Source: Actinomycetota bacterium (lineage in GTDB: Bacteria > Actinomycetota > Acidimicrobiia > Acidimicrobiales > Ilumatobacteraceae). From it: a stretch of 9,662 bases of DNA. The stretch is from the NCBI GenBank assembly GCA_009927375.1, contig RFNE01000129.1:1-9662 (forward strand), written 5' to 3'. Made by a program: the position numbers and the translations under genes. Of the stretch, positions 1 to 8,909 are shown in pieces (position 1 is the first letter of the stretch; the number at the start of each line of letters is the position of its first letter). The notes under the pieces were generated by a model. That model saw only the letters and a list, made by a program, of their open reading frames with translations. It did not search any database and was not told the origin of the DNA.

Positions 1-791
1 CTCGACATGAGCGAGTACATGGAAAGCACACGGTCAGCCGCCTCGTCGGTTCGCCCCCGGGATACGTGGGCTACGAAGAGGGCGGTCAGTTGACCGAGGC
101 CGTGCGCCGCAAGCCGTTCTCCGTGGTGCTCTTCGACGAGATCGAAAAGGCACACCCAGACGTGTTCAACACGCTGCTCCAGATCTTGGAAGAGGGTCGT
201 CTCACCGACTCGCAGGGTCGCAGCACGGACTTCCGCAACACGGTGCTGATCATGACCTCGAACCTCGGCACGCAGGATCTGCGCAAGGCCAACGTCGGCT
301 TCGGCAAGAACGACGAAGCGATGTCGTACCAGCGCATGCGCGACAAGGTCAACGAGGCGTTGAAGAACCACTTCCGACCGGAGTTCTTGAACCGCATCGA
401 CGAAGTCATCGTGTTCCACGAACTCGGCATGCCAGAAGTCGTCCAGATGGTCGACCTGATGGCCAAGCGCCTCATCGGCCAGCTCGAGGGACTCGGACTC
501 GGACTCGAGCTCACCCAGCCCGCCAAGGAACTCCTTGCCAAGCGTGGCTACGACCCGCAGCTCGGTGCTCGGCCACTGCGTCGTGCGCTCCAGCGACTGG
601 TCGAAGATCCGCTCTCGGAGAAGTTGTTGAACAAGGAATTCTCCGCGGGTGACATCGTGCTCGTGGGCGTCGAGGATGACCCCGAGCGCCCCGGCGAGCA
701 GCGCATCAGCTTCAGTTCCGTTCCCGGATTCCAGCCACCGGCTGCGGTCGAACTTGCCGGCGCGAGCGACGGCACGACGACCACCGAATAG
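1..791 (+). CDS. clpC: ATP-dependent Clp protease ATP-binding subunit ClpC, C-terminal part (5' truncated by window; one frameshift)
   Basis: This is the second AAA+ module of a Clp/HSP100 unfoldase, which unfolds substrates in the cytoplasm and feeds them to the ClpP peptidase. Visible in order: the pore-loop region GYVGYEEGG, Walker B (VVLFDEIEKAHPDVFN), sensor 1 (MTSNLGT), the FRPEFLNRIDEVIVF segment and sensor 2 (GARPLRRALQRLVEDPLSEKLL, a C-terminal D2-small-domain hallmark). The N domain, first AAA+ module and the D2 Walker A lie before the window. The first codons read LDMSEYME in frame 1, then the frame changes: one extra A in the A run at 23-25 gives MEKHTVSRLVGSPPGYVG, the family consensus, joined to the frame that continues to the stop at 789-791. 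The tail after the D2 domain is about 30 residues, rich in Ala and Thr. ClpC rather than ClpB is favoured by the VGFG-containing region, but without the middle domain this is a judgement. Confidence 0.9.
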   Translation, partial: RHERVHGKHTVSRLVGSPPGYVGYEEGGQLTEAVRRKPFSVVLFDEIEKAHPDVFNTLLQILEEGRLTDSQGRSTDFRNTVLIMTSNLGTQDLRKANVGFGKNDEAMSYQRMRDKVNEALKNHFRPEFLNRIDEVIVFHELGMPEVVQMVDLMAKRLIGQLEGLGLGLELTQPAKELLAKRGYDPQLGARPLRRALQRLVEDPLSEKLLNKEFSAGDIVLVGVEDDPERPGEQRISFSSVPGFQPPAAVELAGASDGTTTTE

Positions 792-805
792 CACCTCCTC
801 ACTCG

Positions 806-1582
806 ATGTCGAGTCGCTCTCCACTGCGGGCGCTCGTCGCGATCGCACTCGGCTGTCTCGCACTCAGTGCGTGCCGTGTCGACACGGTGGTGTCTCTGAA
901 CGTCGAGCCCGACGGCTCGGGAGTGCTCGCCGTCGTCGCAACTGCAGATGCCGAAGTGATGGCAAGCGCACCGAACCTCGTCAACGACCTCAACTTCGAG
1001 GACGCCAAGGCTGCGGGTTGGAAGGTCTCCGACGTCGAGATGCTCGACACCGGTGGTGCACAGGTGCGGGTGTCGCACTCCTTCACCACGCCCGAGGAGG
1101 CAACGCAGCTCATGGGGCAACTCAGCGGCGAGTTCGGACCGTTCAAGGAACTCTCATTGACGCGCAGTGGCAAGGAAACCGACTCCACCTGGGCGCTCGC
1201 GGGAACCGCACAGATCACTGGCGGGCTCCAAGCCTTCGCCGATGGAGAACTGCTGAACATCATTGGTGGCGCACCGTATGAAGCCGCGGTGCGTGAGCAG
1301 AACCTCGACATCGGCCAGGCCGCCTCGATGGCGCTCAAGGTTCGACTGCCGGGCGTGATCGAGTCCACGACCGGGGTCGACGATGCGGGACTCATCCAGT
1401 GGACGGTGCCCTTCGACGGCAGCTCACAACAGATCGCAGCAACGACACAGAACACAGCCGTCGGCGCCACCATTGCGCGGATCTTTTCGCCAGTGCTGTT
1501 CTGGCTGTTCATCGGCTGGCTCGTGGTGATGGCCGGCTTCTCCGGCTTCGTTGCCTTCTCGCGCCTGCGCAAGCGCAAGTAG
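806..1582 (+). CDS. LppM-like lipoprotein with C-terminal membrane anchor
   Basis: A 258-residue exported lipoprotein of unknown function. Residues 1-23 form a lipoprotein signal: basic start (MSSRSPLR), a hydrophobic core and the lipobox LSAC, with Cys23 as the predicted lipidated residue. The body begins with a V-x-L-x-V-x-P-D-G-S-G strand motif typical of the LppM/DUF3153-like proteins of actinobacteria, followed by an alternating strand/helix domain to about residue 215. Residues about 228-252 (FWLFIGWLVVMAGFSGFVAF) form one transmembrane helix, ended by a basic tail (RLRKRK), so the protein would be held at both ends with the domain outside the cytoplasmic membrane. It begins 14 nt after the clpC stop; no clear Shine-Dalgarno sequence is visible. 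The reading frame is intact. Family assignment rests on pattern memory; mycobacterial LppM is linked to host-cell interaction, which should not be carried over here. Confidence 0.75.
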   Translation: MSSRSPLRALVAIALGCLALSACRVDTVVSLNVEPDGSGVLAVVATADAEVMASAPNLVNDLNFEDAKAAGWKVSDVEMLDTGGAQVRVSHSFTTPEEATQLMGQLSGEFGPFKELSLTRSGKETDSTWALAGTAQITGGLQAFADGELLNIIGGAPYEAAVREQNLDIGQAASMALKVRLPGVIESTTGVDDAGLIQWTVPFDGSSQQIAATTQNTAVGATIARIFSPVLFWLFIGWLVVMAGFSGFVAFSRLRKRK

Positions 1583-1608
1583 GACACCCACGGCGTAGTG
1601 TGTCGCGC

Positions 1609-3050
1609 ATGGCACGCATGCGCACCGTCTACAACTGCAGCGACTGCGGCGCAGCGCATTACAAGTGGGCTGGCAAATGTGACTCCTGCGGCGCGTGGAA
1701 CTCCCTCGTCGAGGATGTCGAAGACCCGGCGGAGTCCGTGACGCTTGCAGCCGGCATGGCGCTCGTTCCACCTGGAACGCCACAACCCCTCAGCACCCTG
1801 AGCTCTGCGACTGGCAAACCGACGCCGACCACCATCGGCGAACTCGACCGCGTGCTCGACGGTGGTCTCGTCCCCGGCTCGGTCACGCTGCTCGGCGGCG
1901 AACCCGGCATCGGCAAGTCGACCTTGCTCTTGCAGTTGCTCGCCGCGTGGCCAAAGAAGTCGCTGTACGTCACCGCTGAGGAAAGCGCCCAGCAAGTGCG
2001 GCTCCGTGCCGAGAGACTCCATGCGCTGCGCGACGACGTGTGGCTGCTCTCCGAAGCCTCGCTCACGAACATCGTCGCGGCAATCGACAGCGTCGCACCA
2101 ACCTTGATCGTGATCGACAGCATCCAAGCAGTTGCCGATCCAACGCTCGGGTCGGCACCTGGCTCGGTCGTTCAAGTCCGCGGATGCGCCTATCGGCTCG
2201 TGCAAGAAGCAAAGAGTCGCAACATCCCCGTGATCCTCGTCGGACACGTCACGAAAGAAGGTGGCCTCGCCGGTCCACGTGTGCTCGAACACGTCGTCGA
2301 CACCGTGCTCTCCTTCGAAGGTGATCGCCACCATGCGCTGCGGTTGCTCCGCGCGGTGAAACACCGCTTCGGTTCGACGAGCGAGCTCGGACTCTTCGAG
2401 ATGACCGAGACTGGTCTCGCAGGTGTCCCCGATGCCAGCCAGATGTTCCTCGCCGACCGCCGACCCGGAACGCCAGGCTCGATCGTCGTGCCGACACTCG
2501 AAGGCCAGCGCCCGCTCCTCGTCGAGGTGCAGGCGCTCACCAATCCCGTCTCGAGCGGCGTCCCACCACGCCGTAGCGCGCAGGGTCTCGACCCCGGTCG
2601 ACTCGCGATGTTGCTCGCAGTGCTCGAACGACGTGCGCGGCTCTCGCTCTCCAGCACGAGGTGTACGCCTCTGTCGTCGGTGGTGTAAAGCTCACCGAAC
2701 CGAGCAGCGACCTCGGACTGTGCATTGCGCTCGTGTCGGCTGCCACGAACACCCCGACCCCAAGTGATCTCGTCGTGTGTGGCGAGGTTGGCCTCGGAGG
2801 GGAACTTCGTAACGTGGCGCATCTCTCGCGACGACTCGCCGAAGCGGCGCGTCTCGGTTTCACGCGTGCCATCGTGCCTGCGAGTGGGGCGGAGAAGTCG
2901 AAGCCCGCCAAGCATGCAGGGCTCACCGTTCAGCCCGCAGGAAGCCTGAGCGAGGCGCTGCGCTCGCTCAACTGTCCGTATCGTAGGCACGGTGACGATC
3001 GTCCCCGACAACAAGAACTGGACGTGGGTTCTCGAGCGTCCCTGCCCTGA
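1609..3050 (+). CDS. radA: DNA repair protein RadA/Sms (one frameshift near 2651)
   Basis: RadA is a RecA-related ATPase that promotes branch migration and processing of recombination intermediates. Seen in order: a four-cysteine zinc finger (Cys10, Cys13, Cys24, Cys27), Walker A (GGEPGIGKST, about 96-105), Walker B (LIVID, about 166-170), the RadA-specific motif at 251-255, here KHRFG instead of the usual KNRFG, and a C-terminal Lon-like domain (VSSGVPPRRSAQGLD, VYASVVGGVKLTEP, DLGLCIALVSAA). The start MARMRTVYNCSDCG was chosen because family members begin a few residues before the zinc finger. Frame 1 is lost near codon 348; one extra C in the CC at 2651-2652 gives LSLSQHEVYASVV and continues in frame 3. 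After EALRSL the frame runs about 28 further residues over the next gene to 3050. A second missing base around 2955-2975 would instead end it at 2984-2986, just before the next start. The usual length of about 450-460 residues fits that shorter end. Confidence 0.92.
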
Positions 3051-3516
3051 CTGCGCATTCGACGCAAGCCACATCGCCGTGCGCGACATCGGCATGATGA
3101 CGCGCGACCTTGCCTCGCAATGGGAGGTCGTGCTCGGTCTCCCCGGTGCGACCAAGCGACCTAGGCCTGATTTCTGGTCGCCGAGCGAGTACGGCTGCCA
3201 CGTACGCGACGTCTTTCGACTCTTCGACGAACGACTCGCCCTCATGCTCGACCAAGTGAACCCGGCGTTCGCGAATTGGGACCAAGACGCCACGGCGATT
3301 GCAGATCGATACGACCTGCAGGACCCCCTCATCGTGCGTCGGGAGATCGTCGTCGCCGGCGATCAACTCGCGGACCGCTTCGACCAGGTCACGGGGTCGG
3401 ACTGGCAGCGCACCGGGCGCCGCAGCGACGGGGCCGTGTTCACGGTCGAGACCTTCGGCAAGTACTTCCTGCACGACCCCATCCATCATTTGTGGGATGT
3501 CGCGCGCACTTTCTGA
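2992..3516 (+). CDS. DinB-fold (DUF664-type) putative metal-dependent protein
   Basis: A 174-residue protein resembling the four-helix-bundle DinB/YfiT superfamily common in actinobacteria, where relatives are often misnamed methyltransferases. It opens with NKNWTWVLERPCPDC, characteristic of this subgroup. Candidate metal ligands of the superfamily are His70 (in EYGCHVRDVF) and the histidines at 161, 165 and 166 (in FLHDPIHHLWDV), matching the usual one early His plus H-x3-H late in the protein. Some superfamily members are bacillithiol or mycothiol S-transferases; nothing here identifies the substrate. The GTG start at 2992 gives the family N-terminus; no strong ribosome-binding site is seen. 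It overlaps the apparent end of radA by 59 nt, or follows it by 5 nt if radA has a second sequencing gap. The frame is intact. Confidence 0.75.
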   Translation: MTIVPDNKNWTWVLERPCPDCAFDASHIAVRDIGMMTRDLASQWEVVLGLPGATKRPRPDFWSPSEYGCHVRDVFRLFDERLALMLDQVNPAFANWDQDATAIADRYDLQDPLIVRREIVVAGDQLADRFDQVTGSDWQRTGRRSDGAVFTVETFGKYFLHDPIHHLWDVARTF

Positions 3517-3539
3517 CGTCGCCGCACACACATCGGGTC

Positions 3540-4165
3540 ATGACACAACCTTCTCCGACCTTCATCGGCCAAGACCGCAAGCGCAGGTGCAGTTGGTGCT
3601 CGAGCGACCCGCTGTACGTCGCCTATCACGACAACGAGTGGGGTCGCCCGTCACCGACGACAACCGCCTCTACGAAAAACTCTGCCTCGAGGGCTTCCAG
3701 GCCGGGTTGTCATGGTTGACCATTCTCAAGAAGCGAGAGGCGTTTCGCGAAGCGTTCGCCGGCTTCGATCCCCTCGTCGTTGCCCGCTTCACGACGAGAG
3801 ACGTCCAGCGACTGATGCGCAATGCGGGAATCGTACGCAACACCGCCAAGATCCAGGCAACGATCTCCAATGCGCGCGCAACGCTCAAGGTCTGGGATGC
3901 AGGTTTGACACTCTCAGAAGTGATCTGGAAGCACCAGCCCACCAAGCGACGAGCCGCTCCTCGCGCATACGGTGACGTGCCGAGCTTCAGCGCAGAGTCA
4001 ACGGCGCTTTCCAAGGAACTGTCTCGGCTGGGGTTTCGTTTCGTCGGACCGACCACGATGTATGCCGCGATGCAATCACTTGGCGTCGTCAATGACCACT
4101 ATGCAAGTTGCGCATTCCGATCCGCCAGCGACAGCGGACGATCGAGGCTCGCTCGCGGTCGTTAG
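3540..4165 (+). CDS. tag: DNA-3-methyladenine glycosylase I (one frameshift near 3648)
   Basis: Tag removes 3-methyladenine from alkylated DNA in base-excision repair. With one C added to the CCC at 3647-3649, frames 3 and 2 join into a 208-residue protein reading YHDNEWGRPVTDDNRLYEKL through the junction. In the repaired protein the zinc ligands of the E. coli enzyme are all present with the same spacing: Cys17, His30 (13 apart) and His187, Cys191 (4 apart). Glu51 and Trp59 in LEGFQAGLSW match the E. coli base-recognition residues Glu38 and Trp46, and Tyr29 matches Tyr16. The segment VNDHYASC closes the domain. The ATG at 3540 lies 23 nt after the DinB-like gene. The stop at 4163-4165 overlaps the stop of the opposing acetyltransferase gene. 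Without the repair only about 37 N-terminal residues would be in frame. Confidence 0.93.
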
Positions 4166-4592
4166 AGCGTGTAGCGATACACGTTGGTATCGCGTGCGAC
4201 GAACCCAAGGCGTTGATACAGCCTGTTCGCGGCCTCGCGCGACGGCCGTGACGTGAGGTCCACGGTCTTTGCGCCACGCTCCCTCGCTCGCTGCAGCGCG
4301 AACGTGTTCAGTGCCTCCCAACTCCCTTGCCGCGGGACGATTCGTCAACGACGACGTCCTCGATCCAGGCGCGAATCCCGGTGGGAATCGGAAACACGAC
4401 AAGCGTGAGCGAACCAACGATCGAGTCACCGTCCCGCGCGACGAGAACGTCGCAGGAATCGTTCGCAATGATTGCCGCGAGCTCTGCGTGCGTCGGTGGA
4501 GGATTTGACGATGACAACTGTGGGATGAGGCGAGCCATCGCGTCGACCAACTCTGGTGTCGCACGATCAGCGATGTCCACGACGATTGTCAC
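4162..4592 (-). CDS. GNAT-family N-acetyltransferase (one frameshift near 4318)
   Basis: A predicted acetyl-CoA-dependent N-acetyltransferase of 143 residues after repair; the acceptor is unknown. The N-terminal half (from GTG at 4592, TIVVDIADRATPELVDAM) shows the GNAT order: an N-terminal helix pair, central strands (CDVLVARDGDSIVGSLTLVVF) and IEDVVVDESSRGKGVG, where RGKGVG (87-92) is the acetyl-CoA pyrophosphate-binding motif. The frame then stops at 4308. Adding one G on the minus strand to the run at 4317-4319 gives GKGVGEALNTFALQRARERGAKTVDLTS and a classical C-terminal end, AANRLYQRLGFVARDTNVYRYTL, with a stop at 4162-4164. An AAGG about 8 nt before the GTG could serve as a weak ribosome-binding site. 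It is divergent from the PAC2 gene (90 nt gap) and overlaps the end of tag by two bases. Confidence 0.85.
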
Positions 4593-4630
4593 ACCACTAC
4601 CTTGCCACACCCCAAACCTGCCATCACACC

Positions 4631-4653
4631 CACCCGAATCAAGGGTTCGGGTG
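4631..4653. promoter_or_regulatory. 8-bp inverted repeat between divergent genes (possible operator)
   Basis: CACCCGAA and TTCGGGTG form a perfect 8-bp inverted repeat around a 7-nt spacer, inside the 90-nt gap between the divergent acetyltransferase and PAC2 genes. It lies 29 nt before the PAC2 start. It could be a binding site for a dimeric regulator or a hairpin in a leader; no run of T follows, so a terminator is unlikely. The function is inference. Confidence 0.35.
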
Positions 4654-4682
4654 ACGGATTTTCTCGGTATCGTTTGACCAAC

Positions 4683-5600
4683 ATGTCGGATATCGCGCAC
4701 GTTCGGTGGTTGTCCAAGCCGAGTCTCACGCGACCCGTGATGATCACCGCCTTCACCGGTTGGAACGATGCCGCCGACGCCGCATCGAACGCCGTGCGGA
4801 ATCTGATCGAGGGATGGGGTGCGCAACCGCTCGCCGAGATCGACCCAGAGATGTTCACCGACTTCGCCACGATTCGCCCACACATTCGACTCAAAGATGG
4901 CCTGACGCGCACGGTGGTGTGGCCAACCGTCGGGCTGTGGCATGTGCAAGGAGCGGGTGGCGACATCATCCTCGCGCTCGGACCAGAGCCGAGCCTGCGC
5001 TGGAGGGCATTCTCCGAACAGTTGCTGGGGGTGGCAGACCACTTCGGTGCCTCGATGATGCTCACCCTCGGGGCACTTCTCGCAGACGTTCCACACAGCC
5101 GACCGGTTCAGATCATCGGCACTGCCACCGACCAGGATCTCATCGAGCGCTACAACCTGCAGCGGTCTCGATACGAGGGACCGACGGGAATCATCGGTGT
5201 AATCCACGACGTCTGCGCGACGACTGCACTTCCGTCAGTCGCGCTGTGGGCAGCAGTTCCTGCATACGCGTCGCAAGTTCCCTCACCGAAGGCGTCGCTC
5301 TCCCTGATGCGTCGCGCGTGTGAGATCATCGGCACCCCTGCACCGGTCGCCTCGGTGATGAACCTCATCGATCGCTACGAGGAACAGGTCAACTCGCTCG
5401 TCGAAGACGACGAAGATCTCGCTGCGTACGTCGAACGCCTCGAGACGATGACCGACCAAGGAATGTCCATCGACGACGAGGTTGATGACGGTCAGTTGCA
5501 GTTCGACTTTGCCGAGGACACGGGCGATGACGCAGCGGATGCGTCGACGCTGATGGACGAGGTTGAGCAGTTCCTGCGCGAGCAGGGCGACGGGAAGTAG
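4683..5600 (+). CDS. PAC2-family protein
   Basis: A 305-residue protein of the PAC2 (proteasome assembly chaperone 2-like) family, widespread in actinobacteria and archaea. Supporting segments are the N-terminal PVMITAFTGWNDAADAASNA (the family's glycine/tryptophan/aspartate signature), GDIILALGPEPSLRWRAF, the LGALLADVPHSRP block and the later GPTGIIGVIHD and LWAAVPAYAS segments. Residues from about 240 form a separate, strongly acidic tail with helical stretches (VEDDEDLAAYVERLE, STLMDEVEQFLREQ). A role with the proteasome is known only for eukaryotic relatives; in bacteria the function is unsettled. The ATG at 4683 was chosen over in-frame upstream codons because MSDIAHVRWLSKP precedes the conserved block at usual distance and the upstream stretch contains the inverted repeat. 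The frame is intact. Its stop is 2 nt from that of the convergent chdC gene. Confidence 0.85.
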   Translation: MSDIAHVRWLSKPSLTRPVMITAFTGWNDAADAASNAVRNLIEGWGAQPLAEIDPEMFTDFATIRPHIRLKDGLTRTVVWPTVGLWHVQGAGGDIILALGPEPSLRWRAFSEQLLGVADHFGASMMLTLGALLADVPHSRPVQIIGTATDQDLIERYNLQRSRYEGPTGIIGVIHDVCATTALPSVALWAAVPAYASQVPSPKASLSLMRRACEIIGTPAPVASVMNLIDRYEEQVNSLVEDDEDLAAYVERLETMTDQGMSIDDEVDDGQLQFDFAEDTGDDAADASTLMDEVEQFLREQGDGK

Positions 5601-5602
5601 CC

Positions 5603-6277
5603 CTAGAGAGTCGTGACGAGTTCTTCGATCGGGGTGACCATCCCGACGTAGAACTGACCGAAGTCCGCATACTTCGCAGATGCCTCATCGAAGCGCATCG
5701 TGTAGACGACGTCCTTCAGGTCGTCTGGGTTCACCGCGAACAGGGTGACTCCCCACTCGTAGTCATCCAAGCCCGTCGAACCGGTCACGAGCTGGATGAC
5801 CCGTCCAGCGAACGTACGCCCGCTCTTGCCGTGCTCCATCATCAATTCGCTGCGCTTGTCGAAGGGCAACGTGAACCAGTTGTCCGTCGCCTCACGCTTC
5901 TTGGACATCGGGTAGAAGCACCAGGCGTTCTTCCCCGCGAAGGGAATCTGCGGGTAGAGACGAGCATTCTTCATCTCCTCGGGGACGTTCGCCGCATACT
6001 CACTGACTTCGGTCAGTGACACATAGCTGTCGGTGATGAAGATCCCCGCACGCTGGATTGCCGACTGGAATGTGCGCAGGTCGCGCATGTCGGACGCGAT
6101 CGCCATGAACGCCACATCGGCCTTGTGGCCGAGCATCGACACGCTCACCACCTGCGTGCCGCGGGCCTTTGCCTCGTTGACGGCATCGATCGTTGCGGAC
6201 GGGTCAAAGTCCATTGCGGCGTGACCGAAGAGATGAATGACGGCCATGCCGACGGAGGGGGAAAGTGGTTCGCTCAT
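5603..6277 (-). CDS. chdC: Coproheme decarboxylase (HemQ/ChdC, chlorite-dismutase-like family)
   Basis: ChdC converts iron-coproporphyrin III to heme b by two oxidative decarboxylations, the last step of the coproporphyrin-dependent heme pathway in Gram-positive bacteria. The 224-residue protein has the family core: CFYPMSKKR with Tyr122 (the catalytic tyrosine of the YPM motif), ELMMEHGKSGRTFAG with His149 as the likely proximal heme ligand, then VIQLVTGSTGLDDYEWGVTLF and MRFDEASAKYADFGQFYVG. Gln162, 13 residues after the His, matches the pocket glutamine of Bacillus/Listeria enzymes; in that whole region the protein looks like the Firmicutes form and unlike the mycobacterial one as I remember it. 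The ATG at 6277 is 11 nt after the stop of the ATP-grasp gene, which suggests co-transcription; no clear ribosome-binding site is seen. The frame is intact. Confidence 0.92.
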   Translation of the reverse strand: MSEPLSPSVGMAVIHLFGHAAMDFDPSATIDAVNEAKARGTQVVSVSMLGHKADVAFMAIASDMRDLRTFQSAIQRAGIFITDSYVSLTEVSEYAANVPEEMKNARLYPQIPFAGKNAWCFYPMSKKREATDNWFTLPFDKRSELMMEHGKSGRTFAGRVIQLVTGSTGLDDYEWGVTLFAVNPDDLKDVVYTMRFDEASAKYADFGQFYVGMVTPIEELVTTL

Positions 6278-6288
6278 CGTCGTTCAGG

Positions 6289-7163
6289 CTAGTGACGGGC
6301 GCGCTCGGCTGCCCCAACGAGCGCAGATGCCGCGCGAGCAGGTGCGGCATCGTCGAGGTGGAGATACAGCGAGGGCTCGACAAGTTCGACTTCCATGATT
6401 TCGGGCACACCGCGATCATTCGTCACCATGTCGACGCGCGCATACAGCGGATGCTCGCCAAATCGATCTTGTAGCACCTGCAGACACGATCTCCGAGTGC
6501 GCGCTCTGCTGCTGTTGCGACTCGAGCGGTGATGTTTTCCTCCATGTACAGGCCGTTGTGACGAGGATCGTTCACGCCGAAGATCGCGGCTTTCCCGAAG
6601 GCGTGGCTGAACGAACCAGCCAAGTACACGAGCCCGGTCTCGCCAAGGGTGTCAATGGTCGACTGATACGGCTGCACCAGCGCAACTCCGCTCGTGCGCA
6701 TGATGCGCTCGATGTGTGCCCGCGCAGCAGCGGCATCACCCACGTAACGCGCGGTGTTGTTCGATCCGGCACTCACCGCTGGCTTGATGATCACGTCGCG
6801 CGAGAGATCGAGGGCGTCGAGGTCGCGAGCGCGGGAGACGAACGTCGTCGGCATCACATCGATCGAGGCCTGCGCAAGGTCGATCAGATAACGCTTGTCG
6901 ACGTTCCACTGCACGATGTCGAGTGGATTGAAGAGTCTGGTGCGCGCTCCGACTCCCCGTGCCCACACGAGGAACTCCCCGAGGCGCTCGTAGTAGTCCC
7001 ACGTGCTGCGCAACACTGCGATGTCGAATTGCGACCAGTCGATCGTCTGATCGTCCCAGTCGACGATCTCCCACTTGGCCCCACATGCATCGAGGGCACG
7101 ACTGAGGATCCCAAGATCCTTGTCGTGCCCTCGTGCTTCGTGCGTAGTGACGAGCGCGATCAT
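6289..7163 (-). CDS. ATP-grasp superfamily ligase, RimK/glutathione-synthetase-like (one frameshift near 6483)
   Basis: A predicted carboxylate-amine ligase of 291 residues after repair; the substrates are unknown. The N-terminal domain reads MIALVTTHEARGHDKD, then FDIAVLRSTWDYYER and FNPLDIVQWNVDKRYL, a signature of an uncharacterised ATP-grasp group. DVIIKPAVSAGSNNT (Lys127) is the ATP-binding lysine strand and glycine-rich turn. After repair, PLYARVDMVTNDRGVPEIMEVELVEPSLYL carries the Mg-binding glutamates of MEVELVEP. The first frame ends at 6423 with unrelated residues; adding one C on the minus strand at about 6483 gives RVLQVLQDRFGEHPLYARVDM and continues to the stop at 6289. The gene starts 29 nt after groEL and ends 11 nt before chdC, on the same strand as both. 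No terminator or strong promoter is seen in either gap. Confidence 0.82.
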
Positions 7164-7192
7164 GAAATCAGTCTCGCGCTTTCGTGGTCGAC

Positions 7193-8811
<1,619 letters not shown>

Positions 8812-8817
8812 GGTGTT

Positions 8818-8822
8818 CCTCC
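8818..8822 (-). promoter_or_regulatory. Ribosome-binding site of groEL
   Basis: On the minus strand GGAGG stands 6 nt before the groEL ATG (8811-8809). It is the only strong Shine-Dalgarno sequence I see in the window, fitting a highly expressed gene. Confidence 0.8.
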
Positions 8823-8855
8823 ATGGGTCAACGAGGGGATTCGGTTGTCTAGCCA

Positions 8856-8870
8856 GTCAGGTTTTCTGAC
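8856..8870 (-). other. Small inverted repeat in groEL leader
   Basis: Read on the minus strand, GTCAG and CTGAC flank AAAAC, a 5-bp stem with a 5-nt loop between the CIRCE site and the groEL start. Such a short stem may be chance; if real it would be a leader hairpin. Confidence 0.2.
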
Positions 8871-8882
8871 CCTGATTAGGCG

Positions 8883-8909
8883 TTAGCACTCTACCGAGGC
8901 GACTGCTAA
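8883..8909. promoter_or_regulatory. CIRCE operator (HrcA binding site) upstream of groEL
   Basis: The plus strand reads TTAGCACTC, nine bases, then GACTGCTAA. The established CIRCE consensus is TTAGCACTC-N9-GAGTGCTAA, so 17 of 18 arm positions match and the spacer length is exact; the single mismatch is C for G at 8903. The site lies 72 nt upstream of the groEL start. HrcA bound here would repress groEL until heat shock or accumulation of misfolded protein. hrcA itself is not in the window. Confidence 0.92.

Noticed and set aside
799..2364. 521-codon open frame on the minus strand
   Set aside because: It lies antisense to the lipoprotein and radA genes, which have clear family motifs. Its translation is low-complexity and unlike any family; long antisense frames are common at this G+C content.
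2190..3332. 380-codon open frame on the minus strand
   Set aside because: It is antisense to radA and the DinB-like gene, rich in Arg and Ser, with no domain pattern; a shadow frame.
4602..4682. N-terminally extended PAC2 start
   Set aside because: The extension contains the inverted repeat and has no family-like sequence; the ATG at 4683 gives the usual N-terminus.
4308..5207. 299-codon minus-strand frame as one long gene
   Set aside because: Only the last 94 codons are the acetyltransferase; the upstream extension is antisense to the PAC2 gene and unlike a protein family.
6289..6477. Separate small gene encoding the PLYARVDMV segment
   Set aside because: It is the C-terminal third of the ATP-grasp ligase, carrying its metal-binding motif, split off by a one-base deletion.
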